Origin: Solibacillus sp. FSL H8-0538
GTDB lineage: Bacteria; Bacillota; Bacilli; Bacillales_A; Planococcaceae
Assembly: GCF_038003525.1 (NCBI RefSeq)
Contig: NZ_JBBOPI010000001.1
Span: forward strand, 3,371,001 to 3,435,000
Direction: 5' to 3'
Length of the DNA: 64,000 bases
Made by a program: the position numbers and the translations under genes. The notes under the pieces are model-generated. The model saw nothing but the letters and a program-made list of their open reading frames with translations, was not told the origin of the DNA and did no database searches. Each line of letters starts with the position of its first letter. Within the stretch, counting starts at the first letter, position 1. Shown piece by piece: positions 37,316-46,650 of the stretch.

Positions 37316-37987
37316 TTGTTGACATTGGGCTGAATCCAAATACATGGATAAGAAAGCAAAAATCAAAAGGCCGAATTAAAACAAAAAGCTGAAGCAGCAG
37401 CTACAATTCTAATTCACGAATTAAACCCAGGAACGTATGTAGATGAAACGAACATCATATTTAAGCACTTTGCAAAAGTATGGCTAACAATTTACATTGA
37501 GACGAATAACGTAAAGCCCGACACCATTCGTATGAGACAGCATGAAATTGATAAATTATTGCCCTACTTTGCTAACTTGAAACTAAAGGATATTACGTTA
37601 AAGAAATATCAGGATGCTCTAAACGATTTAAAAGAGAAGGGATATGCTGATAACACGCTAGATGGGGTTCACCGCACTGGGAGAATGATTTTCAAGAAAG
37701 GCATAGAAATGGAACGGATCAAAAAGGATCCAACAGCGTTTTCTTATCTAAAAAGAGATAAGAAAACCATCGTGGAACTAGAGGAACGAGAAATCTCGAA
37801 GTACTTAGAAAAAGAAGAACTCGCACTGTTCTTGGATACAGCTGCTACTAAAGGATTAGAAGATATTATGGATAGACGTGGTCACTCTGACGATAATACA
37901 ATTTGAAATGTATATCTACACGTAACCAAAGGAATGAAAAAAGAGGCTTCTCAAAAATTCGGACAATTTATGAGAAGCTTAAAATAA
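37316..37987 (+). pseudogene. Tyrosine integrase copy 3, internally deleted
   Basis: Begins with decayed N-terminal DNA-binding sequence (TWTLVVDIGLNP, then frameshifted), reads well from MRQHEIDKLLPYFANLKLK to DTAATKGLE, then jumps to DIMDRRGHSDDN. About 150 catalytic-domain residues, including the RVGEL Arg and HxxR motif, are missing. A TGA then precedes NVYLHVTKGMKKEAS, the tyrosine region. It cannot be active. It is closely related to the copies at 41.6 and 48.2 kb. Confidence 0.9.
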
Positions 37988-38057
37988 TATTTACTATGTT
38001 AGCATTTAGCTTTCATCTTACATTAAAACCATGTATACCAATGATTTCAGGAGCAGA

Positions 38058-38071
38058 TTACATCATGCCGC
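38058..38071. repeat. groEL 3'-end core sequence, scar 1
   Basis: TTACATCATGCCGC is identical to the last 14 bases of groEL at 49255-49268 (plus-strand reading). It lies about 70 bases after integrase copy 3, the same relative place as in intact groEL after copy 1. It is probably an attachment-site scar. Confidence 0.75.
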
Positions 38072-38307
38072 ATGTGGTAAGTTTTGAGGGTGGTTCAAAA
38101 TTATAATATTTAGATGTAGTAGTAATACACCGCTACTTCAATCAATGTTCATATATACTCGATCTTTAAAGTAGTATAATAACGACATCCAGAGTCCTTT
38201 TACTTTAAACTTTTCCAAACTTCACTTTGAATATACACTAGAAAAGTTTTGCCAGATGAGAGATAAATATTTCTTTATACAGCCACACTGACCTTATTTT
38301 CAGCACC

Positions 38308-39399
38308 TTAAACCCTTTTAGAACCCACAGTTTCAACACCTTTATCTAATGAAAAAAGTTTTTCATCATTTTTTAGCTCTATAAGATTTTTTGCCTCTTG
38401 AACTAAATTTTGCATTGTATTAAATTCATCATCGCTAATTTCAACTAGCTCTTCAAACATTTCAACTGATTCTCGAGAAATGAAAGCAATCTCTTTAATT
38501 GCTGCCATAATTTGCTGAGAGCCTGAAGATAATTCTTCTGTACTTGCAGATGAATTAGCATTACTTTCAGCAATAATTTTTGTAGTATCTAAAATCTTTT
38601 CGAACATCGTTCCAATTTCTAAAATTGTTGTATTTGTTTGTGCAAATTCTTCTGTTCCTTGCGCCATTGATTTTACAACTCTGTCCGTCTCTTCTTGAAT
38701 ATTTTTAACAATATTCGACACTTCAGAAGATGACTGACGTGATTGTTCAGCTAATTTACGAACTTCATCAGCAACTACAGCAAACCCTTTACCGTGTTCA
38801 CCTGCACGAGCTGCTTCGATAGCTGCGTTCAATGCTAATAAATTAATTTGCTCTGAAATCCCCGTAATTACTTTAACAATCTTACCAATTTCGTGCGATT
38901 TTTCTCCAAGTATATTTATTGCATCAAATGTTGTATTAATCGTTTGATCAAATTGCTCCATTTTTACCATCGAATCTTTTAACTTTTCGTTACCTTCTTG
39001 CGTCAATTCTAATGTCGTATTCGATTGTTCTGAAATTTGGTTTGATCTTATAGATAGTTCTTCAATAGCCTCTGTCATGTCTTCGATAGAAGTAGAACTC
39101 TCTTCAGTAGCTACTAATTGCTTTTTTAAGCCTTTACCTACCTCATCGATTGCGGCCCTTACAATATCAGCCTTCTCAGCTGCATATTCCCCATGTTCAG
39201 TAAGATTTTCACCTTTTTCATTCACATTTTTTGCGAATAAATGAAATTGCTCTCTTACTTGACCTGCTGATAATTCTTCCATTCCGTTTATAACCTCATT
39301 ATTTATATGGGAATGACGTTTAAGCGAAAAATATCGGTAAGCAAAATACAAAGATGTACATAATAAAACCACAATAATCCCTAGCATGATCGCTTCCAT
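38308..39399 (-). CDS. Methyl-accepting chemotaxis protein with a single N-terminal membrane helix
   Basis: 363 residues. One membrane segment ([21 protein letters not shown]) anchors a cytoplasmic signalling domain with the tip motif [21 protein letters not shown]. There is no extracellular sensor, so it senses something internal or acts with a partner. It is the third gene after a c-di-GMP riboswitch, behind a STAS-like and an acetyltransferase gene. That context suggests a motility or signalling module controlled by c-di-GMP. Confidence 0.92.
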   Translation of the reverse strand: MEAIMLGIIVVLLCTSLYFAYRYFSLKRHSHINNEVINGMEELSAGQVREQFHLFAKNVNEKGENLTEHGEYAAEKADIVRAAIDEVGKGLKKQLVATEESSTSIEDMTEAIEELSIRSNQISEQSNTTLELTQEGNEKLKDSMVKMEQFDQTINTTFDAINILGEKSHEIGKIVKVITGISEQINLLALNAAIEAARAGEHGKGFAVVADEVRKLAEQSRQSSSEVSNIVKNIQEETDRVVKSMAQGTEEFAQTNTTILEIGTMFEKILDTTKIIAESNANSSASTEELSSGSQQIMAAIKEIAFISRESVEMFEELVEISDDEFNTMQNLVQEAKNLIELKNDEKLFSLDKGVETVGSKRV

Positions 39400-39441
39400 G
39401 AAAAAAACCTCCTATTCTACTAACGTATTAATGATGAAATT

Positions 39442-40155
39442 TTATAGCTCTTTCACAATGATGTAAATTCCATCTGCTACAGTCGATGGAATATTGCTTA
39501 GCTTCTCATTGTTTTCATATTTATGAACAATAAAGTTTCCTTCTACGTCTTCATATTTTGTCAAGCCATGATACTTCTCCAACACGCGCATTGACTTCGG
39601 ATTTGTCGCTTCAGCTAACACAAGTCTTAAGCCTTCTTCTGTTGCTTTTTTTATTAATATATCGCCTAACCTTTGTACAATGTCATGACGATTATGCTCA
39701 GCAATTACACCTAATAAAAATAAATGTAATACTTCTCCATCTTCCATATCTTTTCCATAACGTTTTTTATAATCATCTAGGAAACGTATATCGATATCCT
39801 CTAATACACGCATTACTATATTCATATCAGCAAGCGTGCCGCCAAAAATATCGCCTTCGATAATTTCAAAGGCATTTGTATCCCCTACTAGTGCGCCTAC
39901 AACATTTTGTTCTATATCTAGCGCAACAGCACAGTAGCCTTGGTGAGCATTTGTCTCGATATATTCCTTCGTAAATTGATAGAAATCTTCGTAAGTTAAT
40001 TTTAAGGCGTACCCAATTATCGGTTCTTGCACCCATTTGCCAGCAACATCTACTCCAATAAATGTGCTTGCTAAACACGCTGCTGCCTTTTCAATTAAAT
40101 CTGGCTGGTCCTTTGTAAGTATTTCATATGTATATAAATCTTCTATTGTCTGCAT
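39442..40155 (-). CDS. GNAT-like acetyltransferase
   Basis: About 237 residues. The central part has a GNAT layout (HLFLLGVIAEHNRHDIVQRLG, then LVLAEATNPKSMRVLEKYHG), with the acetyl-CoA loop less canonical than usual. The frame extends six codons further up, but AAAGGGAT is inside it, so ATG 40155 is preferred. It sits between a STAS-like gene and an MCP in one operon. Substrate unknown. Confidence 0.8.
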   Translation of the reverse strand: MQTIEDLYTYEILTKDQPDLIEKAAACLASTFIGVDVAGKWVQEPIIGYALKLTYEDFYQFTKEYIETNAHQGYCAVALDIEQNVVGALVGDTNAFEIIEGDIFGGTLADMNIVMRVLEDIDIRFLDDYKKRYGKDMEDGEVLHLFLLGVIAEHNRHDIVQRLGDILIKKATEEGLRLVLAEATNPKSMRVLEKYHGLTKYEDVEGNFIVHKYENNEKLSNIPSTVADGIYIIVKEL

Positions 40156-40197
40156 CGTAAAATCCCTTTCCAAAGTGTGATTATAGTTAATTAAAGA

Positions 40198-40572
40198 CTA
40201 ACGCATTGCTAATTGCGAAACATTGTCGACTACTGTTCCTGGGAATTTAACTCCCTCTAAAGCATTTCGCACTTGCACATATGCAATTTTAGAGGCTGGA
40301 TTGACAATAAAAATTTCTTTAAAGCCTAGTGATGCATAAAACATTAGTGTTTGCCCTAGCCTTGCTGAAACCTTTGAAGGAAGGGGTGATTGGTATGTTG
40401 CATCAACTACAAATCTATACGTACTTTTCGTTACTTTTGCCACTGTCTCTTGCAAATCTTTTAAATATTCCTCTGCAAGATCCGCTTTAATAAACCCTTG
40501 TATTTGAACGTGTACTTCTTTTTTTGCTTCAAAAATCGCCATTTTATATTTTGGCTTATCAACAACTAACAT
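40198..40572 (-). CDS. STAS/SpoIIAA-like small protein
   Basis: 124 residues of alternating strands and helices (MAIFEAKKEVHVQIQGFI, YRFVVDATYQ, KIAYVQVRNALEG), resembling SpoIIAA/STAS-like or DUF-type domains that read out small signals. No catalytic residues are seen. First gene after the c-di-GMP-I riboswitch and its terminator; AAGGAGA precedes the ATG. I infer a signalling role from context only. Confidence 0.65.
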   Translation of the reverse strand: MLVVDKPKYKMAIFEAKKEVHVQIQGFIKADLAEEYLKDLQETVAKVTKSTYRFVVDATYQSPLPSKVSARLGQTLMFYASLGFKEIFIVNPASKIAYVQVRNALEGVKFPGTVVDNVSQLAMR

Positions 40573-40676
40573 ATTTAATCTCCTTTTCTATTACTATTTT
40601 TTAGCTACTGTCTCTATATCCATGACCTGACAATGTAAGCTGCCGTTCCTTACAATACTTCTTCTAAACGAAAAAA

Positions 40677-40702
40677 CTACCCCAACAAAAAATTGGGGGT
40701 AG
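40677..40702 (-). terminator. Terminator of the c-di-GMP riboswitch
   Basis: Stem CTACCCCAA/TTGGGGGTAG with six T on the minus strand, between the aptamer and the first gene: a transcriptional expression platform. Confidence 0.88.
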
Positions 40703-40715
40703 CCAAATAACCACT

Positions 40716-40805
40716 TCTTATCTTGGCAACTCGACTATCATTATCCAAGAGGATTTTAGACTCGTAGCTTTGCGTCCTTACCTTTCGATAAGTTTGCCTT
40801 TTTCA
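40716..40805 (-). promoter_or_regulatory. c-di-GMP-I (GEMM) riboswitch
   Basis: On the minus strand: AAAGGCAAACTTATCGAAAG, then GGACGCAAAGCTACGAGTC and GATAGTCGAGTTGCC. GGCAAAC...GAAA...GACGCAAAGC...GTTGCC is the hallmark order of GEMM-I aptamers, with the GAAA tetraloop and its receptor. It should couple c-di-GMP level to the STAS-acetyltransferase-MCP operon. Confidence 0.94.
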
Positions 40806-41483
40806 ATTTAAAGGAAAATAATCAGAATATCACATTGATCTAGCAATATAACAGTATAAATTAATTGTTAATTTTTTTCTATAATAGTGATTTTTTCAAA
40901 AGAATATCGTATTAATTCAAGGGATTTTCTGACAATAATTAGAAGGAAGTGGATAATAAAGTACCACTAGACGATTATACAAAGAGGAAGTTTCTACTCC
41001 TTCCCTAATTGCAGGAAAAGCAAATGAGAATGACAAATGGAATGTTTTTATCATTAGATTTATCTTAACCAACCCACGTTATGTTGACAATCTTGTCCAC
41101 ATTGATTGTGTTTCTCCAACTAGACTTAGAAGCTAGCTCCATGGCTGGTCTAAGCAAGCTATACCAGCTAGGAAAATATTAAAAGGAGTCAACATGCGTA
41201 ATCGCACATTCACTCCCTTAAATAATTATATGTTAACTAAACCAGTTTAATCCAAGCCACCTCCTCACAGTGTGCGAAGTGTATGTGGCAACACACGAGA
41301 TATTATTGGGTTTATGTAAAATGCTTGGTTAAATTAGAACTAAGCATTTTTTTCATTCCCGAACTTTCATTTTGGGATTTGTTTTGTCTCATATATAAAA
41401 AAAGACCATCTAAAATGAGAGGGCACTGAAAAAGTTTATTTCTACTGAAAATTCTAATAATTATATGCTAAATAGTGATAGGT
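40806..41483. other. Gene-free interval
   Basis: AT-rich with no credible gene. Hairpins near 41198-41250 and at 41321-41353 (AATGCTTGG/CTAAGCATT with seven T) are probable terminators of lost genes. Confidence 0.55.
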
Positions 41484-41588
41484 CATTGGTGCTCTGGCAC
41501 TCGCTTTCCGCGGGCGGTGGCGAGCCTCCTCGTCGCTACGCTCCTGCGACCGCTTTTCCCGCAGGAGTCTTGTGCCGCCGCACCAATG
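41484..41588. repeat. GC-rich palindromic intergenic element
   Basis: About 105 bp bounded by perfect inverted ends CATTGGTGC/GCACCAATG and far more GC-rich than its surroundings (CTTTCCGCGGGCGGTGG, CCCGCAGGAGTC). It lies immediately before the truncated integrase copy 2. It resembles the small non-coding mobile repeats of Bacillales. Confidence 0.7.
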
Positions 41589-41625
41589 CTTTCTGAATAA
41601 AATAAAGTAGGAGCATAAAAATATT

Positions 41626-42390
41626 ATGAAAAAATACTGTTTCGGGGTTTTTCAGTGCCCTCCTGAATTTGCCTATCTTAAAAAAGGAAAAAAAACCATT
41701 GAACAGCTGGAAGAAGCAGCAGTTCCTAAATATCTTGAAAAAGAAGAGCTTGCACTGTTCTTAAGTACCTCTAAGAAGCAAGGATTGGAGCTAGACTACT
41801 TAATATTTCTTATCCTATCCTATACAGGCATTCGCGTTGGTGAATTAGTAGCGCTCAAGTGGAAAGTTATTGATTTTGTGAATCAGACAATCAGCATTAC
41901 TAAAACGTATTACAATCCTAATAATAATACGGTTCAGTTTCAGTTAGTCACACCAAAAACGAAAAAATCCAGAAGAAAAGTAGTTGTAGATGAAGTTTTG
42001 ATAGTAGCATTAAAGCATCACAAAGTGAAGCAAGAAAAAATCAGCGAACAATTAGGCGATGCTTATAATAATCAGCACTTTATCTTTGCAAAAACTGAAC
42101 GGCAGCCAGGATATCCAATCGTTATCAAAATGGTACAACTTAGAATGGCAAGACTGCTGGCACTAGCAAAGTTAAATACCGAATTAACCCCACACTCTTT
42201 ACAACATACACACACATCGCTTCTTGCAGAGGCCGGTGTAGCACTGGAACAAATCATGGATAGACTTGGCCATTCAGCTGATCAAATCACCAAGAATGTC
42301 TATCTCCACGTGACAAAAGAAATGAAAAAAGAAGCTTCCCAAAAGTTTGCACAACTAATGAGAAGCCTCGATTATAATCCTCTATGTTAG
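41626..42390 (+). pseudogene. Tyrosine integrase copy 2, 5'-truncated and catalytic Arg lost
   Basis: Homology to copy 1 starts at EFAYLKKGKK near 41665; the first 30 or so bases are unrelated. The catalytic domain is otherwise full length: GIRVGELVALKW, HTHTS, LGHSADQ and KNVYLHVTKEMKKE. The conserved HxxR box reads HSLQH, so the second catalytic Arg is Gln. With the missing arm- and core-binding domains, it cannot recombine. It ends 130 bases before a groEL core scar. Confidence 0.9.
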
Positions 42391-42404
42391 CAAAATGTTA
42401 GCAT
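42387..42404 (+). repeat. Integrase-end direct repeat TTAGCAAAATGTTAGCAT, copy a
   Basis: The same 18 bases recur at 42655-42672, and with one change at 49185-49202. Each lies within 300 bases of an integrase 3' end and of a groEL core, so they may be integrase binding arms or remnants of the element edge. Confidence 0.6.
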
Positions 42405-42519
42405 TTCACTTTCACCTTACATACACACCCTTATTAATCAAGGGTTGAGAAACAGCGGAACTCGGACTAAAAGCGCGACGTCCTGTCGCAATGTCCGAGT
42501 GACCAACATCCTGTTGGCC

Positions 42520-42536
42520 TACATCATGCCGCCCAT
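42520..42536. repeat. groEL 3'-end core sequence, scar 2
   Basis: TACATCATGCCGCCCAT is identical to 17 bases at the 3' end of groEL (49256-49272). It lies after integrase copy 2 and after two short stem-loops (GCGACGTCCTGTCGC, CCAACATCCTGTTGG). Confidence 0.82.
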
Positions 42537-42749
42537 AAGGTGAAAGTGTGTAATATCTTTAACGATGTGTTCCAAAAGTGAGCTATATCAACACATATAA
42601 AAATGTTCATTGTAACATCTTTAACTGAATTTTATCGTTTTTCATTTGATTGCGTTAGCAAAATGTTAGCATCTATTCACACACTCCTCCTGTGTTGCTT
42701 GTAGGTCACAGAGGTATTAAATGATGTAGTCTTGTTAACCTAACTAAAA

Positions 42750-42950
42750 CTACATCTTGAGTTCTGCATTTACTTTTATAAAAAGCTCTAGAGTTCTTCC
42801 TTCTGAGTTAACCACTGATCTTCCCGAATTAATTACTCTAATTGCTAGCTCAGTAAACTCAATAACAAATGTATAAATTCTCTTGGATTGAAAACGAAGG
42901 AAATCAATAAGTAATGAAAGATGTTCATGTAATGAGTTATTTATTCTCAT
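42750..42950 (-). CDS. Small hypothetical protein coupled to the SF0329-like gene
   Basis: 66 residues, helical and leucine-rich (MRINNSLHEHLSLLIDFLRF at the start). Its ATG overlaps the upstream TGA (ATGA), indicating translational coupling. No family recognised. Confidence 0.5.
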   Translation of the reverse strand: MRINNSLHEHLSLLIDFLRFQSKRIYTFVIEFTELAIRVINSGRSVVNSEGRTLELFIKVNAELKM

Positions 42951-43516
42951 AACGTACTAAGCCTTAGTTCATAAAAATACTGCACAATTGGATGCTTTAA
43001 CTTCATCTTCTCAGTCATGTTTAAAATTCGTTTTTTTCCAACGCGTCTGTCCACTAAAGCTAGAATATTCAATAGGATATCATTGCTCTCTATGTTTTCC
43101 TCTATAGAAGTGGATAAAAACTTATTAGCTACAACGATAAAATTTGATTTACTTAATGATGACTGCGCTGACAAAAGCTCCTTTGCATATTCTGATAATT
43201 TTCTACCCCTTGCAATTACTTGTAGACGATCTTCCGGAACTATCCCCTTGGTTTCTTTTCTTACCGCTTCAATTTCCTCATTGCTGATAGGAATTTGGAT
43301 ATCTGAATCATTCTTAATTTCCAGCTCCGTCTGATACCATCTGATTAAGGTAGTACTATCACTCATATTGAGTACATTCTTTTTATCTACCGCAATATAA
43401 CAAATTCCTGCTTTATCAGGTAAATAACGATAGCTGGTTGCACGGTATTCAACCCTTCCATATAATGCAGGACAGAGAAAGCTCTCCAGATTTTGCTTCA
43501 ATTTGCTCCAGGCCAT
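42947..43516 (-). CDS. SF0329-like uncharacterised protein
   Basis: About 189 residues starting MAWSKLKQNLESFLCPAL, a start shared with the uncharacterised SF0329 family as I remember it. The frame extends 20 codons further up, but AAGGAGAATTAC sits just before the internal ATG at 43516. The protein is soluble with a C-terminal helical part (GKKRILNMTEKMKLKHP). No catalytic motif. Island cargo of unknown role. Confidence 0.72.
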   Translation of the reverse strand: MAWSKLKQNLESFLCPALYGRVEYRATSYRYLPDKAGICYIAVDKKNVLNMSDSTTLIRWYQTELEIKNDSDIQIPISNEEIEAVRKETKGIVPEDRLQVIARGRKLSEYAKELLSAQSSLSKSNFIVVANKFLSTSIEENIESNDILLNILALVDRRVGKKRILNMTEKMKLKHPIVQYFYELRLSTL

Positions 43517-43576
43517 GTAATTCTCCTTAATTTTTATATTATAAATATTTATTGAGGCAGTCGTTCTATTATCCAT

Positions 43577-43991
43577 AATACAATAACCAACACATCGATC
43601 ATACTAAATACAAGATTTAAGTGTGACTTAAATTTCTGATGTATCGATAATAGTGAGAAAAGGAAATATCCAGACCGATGAAACAATAACTATAAGTAAC
43701 ATGGACATTCGGCTTAAGACAACAATATTATTTTAAAAGATATATCGGGCATATCGCATCAATAACAATCATCCCTACCACAAATAAGAGGTGACCCATC
43801 AGGGTCACCTCTTATTTTCATATTACTCGTTTCACCTATACTACAACACTATTCAACATAAACAAAACGAATTCGATTGACTCACTAAAATTGATTGTAG
43901 AAGTTATCAGGTTTGGTGTGGTAAGCATCACCGCGATTTGATACGCTAACCTGATATATATTTTTCATTAAACCTCATGCCAAACTTAACA
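43577..43991. other. Interval with two terminator hairpins
   Basis: A perfect 15-bp stem at 43783-43816 (AATAAGAGGTGACCC/GGGTCACCTCTTATT) terminates both sides. A second dyad near 43899-43955 (ATCAGGTT/AACCTGAT) follows the M24 gene. No coding region seen. Confidence 0.7.
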
Positions 43992-45183
43992 TCAAAGCTT
44001 CAAATACTTCTGTATAAACTTCCCTTTTAGCTTTGCCAATATGTTCGATTTGGTGATCGTCATATCTACTAGATCAGTAGGAAATGTTGTAAGAACTTCA
44101 TAGCCATCCTTGGTTACACGGATGGTATCGGAGTGTCGATATCCGCCTACCCCCTCAATATAGATGCCCGGCTCAATCGTAATCACCATATTTTCCTCTA
44201 GTATTTCGTTGCTACCTTCTGCAATATACGGTCCTTCGTGATTTCGCAAGCCGACTCCATGCCCGGTACGATGTAATAAACGATTAAGTAGCCCATGTTG
44301 ATCAAAATAAGCTCGTGCCTCTGCATCGATGTCTCCTGCCCTTACACCTGCTCGCACCATACTCAACGCCCTATTTCGTGCGTTTTGCATATGTTGGAAC
44401 ATTTCCACATCGTCTTTGGTAGGTTGTCCAAAAAAAAAAAAACGTCCGTTCACACTCTGCTGAATATCCGTTAATTCGAAAATAGGCCATCGCGACGTTC
44501 GGTCCATCCCCAAATCGATCACCTAACTCAGGAATACTATGCGGCATCGCACTTGTCGGTGCATTCCAAACTGCTGTGAGCACTGAAGTTGTGATTGGGT
44601 CAAATTGCTTTGTTTTTATAAGGTTGGTTTGTACTTTTTTTGATAAGGTAAATGGTTCTAACACACTGGCACCGCGATAAATCGTATTAAAAATATCCTC
44701 CATTGCTTCATCGCACACTTTAGCACTCATGCGAATTTTTTCAAGTTCATAGACGCTTTTCACTTTACGTTGTGCTTCGACTAACTGTGCTAAAACTAGT
44801 TCCTTTGCTTGCATGAGATGATAAACGTCTGTACGCACGTTACTCTCGATTCCTACTCGTGAATAACCTTGGATCAACTGGTTTAGTTTATCATACCAAT
44901 TGCTGCCATCTGAAGATGGAAACTCCCAATAAGAAACAATATCATAATCGATAATACTTTTATGTACGTGGGATTCTTCAAGCTTTGGTACAAGTAATGT
45001 AGGTGTTTGATCGGGGACAATGATGATGAGAAAGGGGCGTTCCTCTGGTTTGTATGTAATGTTTGTGTAATACCAGATGTCTTCTTCGGCAGTAATAATA
45101 TAAGCGTCATATTCGTTCGTAATTAACCTCTCTTGCAATTGCTTCATCCGGTTGGTTAGTTCTTGCTTGAGCATTCCTATCAC
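43992..45183 (-). pseudogene. M24 Xaa-Pro peptidase, frameshift in a 13-T run
   Basis: The first part (from 45183, MKQLQERLITNEYDAYI ... YSAECERTFFFF) and the second (GQPTKDDVEMFQHM ... to 43992) belong to one M24 peptidase. They are joined at a 13-base A run (44430-44442, T on the coding strand), one base out of frame. Twelve would restore it. Both halves hold family motifs (HRTGHGVGLRNHEGP, ITIEPGIY, SDTIRVT), and all metal ligands appear present except those near the join. The run may be phase-variable, a sequencing error, or a true null. Confidence 0.88.
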
Positions 45184-45660
45184 CTCAACATTTTTTGCAA
45201 TTCTATTATATGCAGTAATTTAGTGAAAAATGCCTTTTAGCTAGGTGAATGGAGTTTCTCAAGCATTGCTTTATTCATTATCTATTATTTAGCAATAGTA
45301 GCTATATGTTGTTTTCTTTAGCTCCATCTGCTTGTGAATAGGCTTGAAGAAAATTAAACTTTTCCTCAATCACTTCTAACATAACCCCTGGCTCAATCGA
45401 ATCTATGTGATTTTTCAAGAGTACTTAATAGTTGATTCCTCTCATCAATTTGATTTCCGGGGATATGACGTTAAGTGTTCGTTGCTTGAAGAAGTCGTTG
45501 ATCACTCACGGACTCACCAAACAATATTTAAACCCTCCGTTAGCACAAGTAAGGATTACTCAAATTGAACAAACATTAATGTAACAATTTCAAAGGAATA
45601 TGTGTGTTGCACATTTTATGCTTTTTGTGTTTGTTAATAATACCTCTGAATTTATTTTCA
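45184..45660. other. Decayed interval with a coding remnant
   Basis: On the minus strand 45300-45420 encodes a tail ending IEPGVMLEVIEEKFNFLQAY and a stop, with shifted frames before it. It looks like the end of a mobile-element protein I cannot name. Confidence 0.4.
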
Positions 45661-45730
45661 GAAGAAAAAAGAAGCTTCCCAAAAGTTTGCACAACTAATG
45701 AGAAGCTTCGATAATAATTCTTTATGTTAG
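45661..45730 (+). pseudogene. Tyrosine integrase copy 4, C-terminal scrap
   Basis: Only the last 20 or so codons remain (KKEASQKFAQLMRS), followed by the same downstream sequence as the other copies (TATGTTAGCATTTCACTTTC). No groEL core follows; the next gene's 3' end begins inside this sequence. Confidence 0.8.
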
Positions 45731-45740
45731 CATTTCACTT

Positions 45741-46232
45741 TCACCTTACATACAAACCCTTATATATTTCATCCGTAGATGATTCTCCTACTCCTAGTTG
45801 TAATTTTTCTAGCATATCATTATTCAATTTAAGTTGGATGCTCTCAATTTTACGATCTTCATCGATAGTAATTTGATGAATCAGTAAAAGTAACAAGCGT
45901 TTTCTTTGTTCCCTTGTTAGTGATTGTTTGAAAGCCTTTTGAAAATTTTGTAGTACGGCCTTTACTTGTTCAAAAGTCACTTCGCTAGAGATTGTTGTAT
46001 TCAATTGTTCATTTAGTGGGTGCATTAAACCTTTTAATGAGGCAATTTGTTCCTCTAGTTTTCTAGCTTTCGTTTGATAGTCACTTTTAGAAATCACCTC
46101 ATCCATGTAAGCGTCTAATAGCTTGGAAAGCTTTTTTTCTAAAGTAGCTAAATCATTTGCATATTGCTGATACTCCCTTTGAATAGGAGCAACATACAGT
46201 TCCATGACGGATCGAAATAAGGTTATGTCCAC
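45741..46232 (-). pseudogene. Large serine recombinase, C-terminal remnant
   Basis: 163 residues of coiled-coil and C-terminal recombinase sequence (YAPIQREYQQYANDLATLEK-like pattern with VTFEQVKAVLQNFQKA and REQRKRLLLLLIHQITID). The catalytic serine domain and most of the DNA-binding domain are gone. Its 5' side abuts a c-di-GMP riboswitch within a few bases, evidently by recombination. Confidence 0.75.
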
Positions 46233-46239
46233 TTATTCG

Positions 46240-46340
46240 TGATGGGTAGCTCGGCGGTCATCACTTGAACAGTGAGAAGATCCGTGGCTTTACGTCACTG
46301 CCTTTCGACAGTTTTGCCGTTTTCCATATTTAATTGCCTG
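46240..46340 (-). promoter_or_regulatory. Second c-di-GMP-I-like riboswitch
   Basis: On the minus strand: ACGGCAAAACTGTCGAAAGG, GTGACGTAAAGCCACGG and GATGACCGCCGAGC. The order and GAAA loop fit GEMM-I, although GACGTAAAG replaces GACGCAAAG and the closing bases differ, so it may be decayed. No terminator separates it from the recombinase remnant downstream. Confidence 0.75.
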
Positions 46341-46650
46341 CTTCTCGGGTCGCTAAGCTCAATTGAAAATGATGTGATAAAAAGAACAAATGGCTGAACA
46401 ACACATCGGCATCAATTCCGCTTCAATCTTGTAAACATGATCGTTCCGACGATGCTGGTAAATCAGGAACCGATCATTTTTCCAGGGTAATGGCATACCG
46501 GGAAATTGTAGTTACATACAGCTCCTGAGTCAAATTTTTATCCCGTGAAAGGCAAAAAACTCTCCGGCGCGCACATCAGCACTTTTATAAGTTGGTAATC
46601 CGTTCAGCAAGCATTAAATCGTCGAAATTTTTTTTGCCCTACGACTTCTA
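46341..46650. other. Interval without an intact gene
   Basis: Less AT-rich than its neighbours. The minus strand has a short coding-like run (FPGMPLPWKNDRFLIYQHR) without a start. I cannot name it; it may be the remnant of a YolD-like or recombination gene. Confidence 0.4.

Noticed and set aside
37903..38106. Plus-strand 67-codon frame after integrase copy 3
   Set aside because: It is a shifted reading of the decayed integrase end and runs through the groEL scar.
41484..41588. A structured regulatory RNA
   Set aside because: No gene depends on it and its form fits a palindromic repeat; it matches no riboswitch I know.
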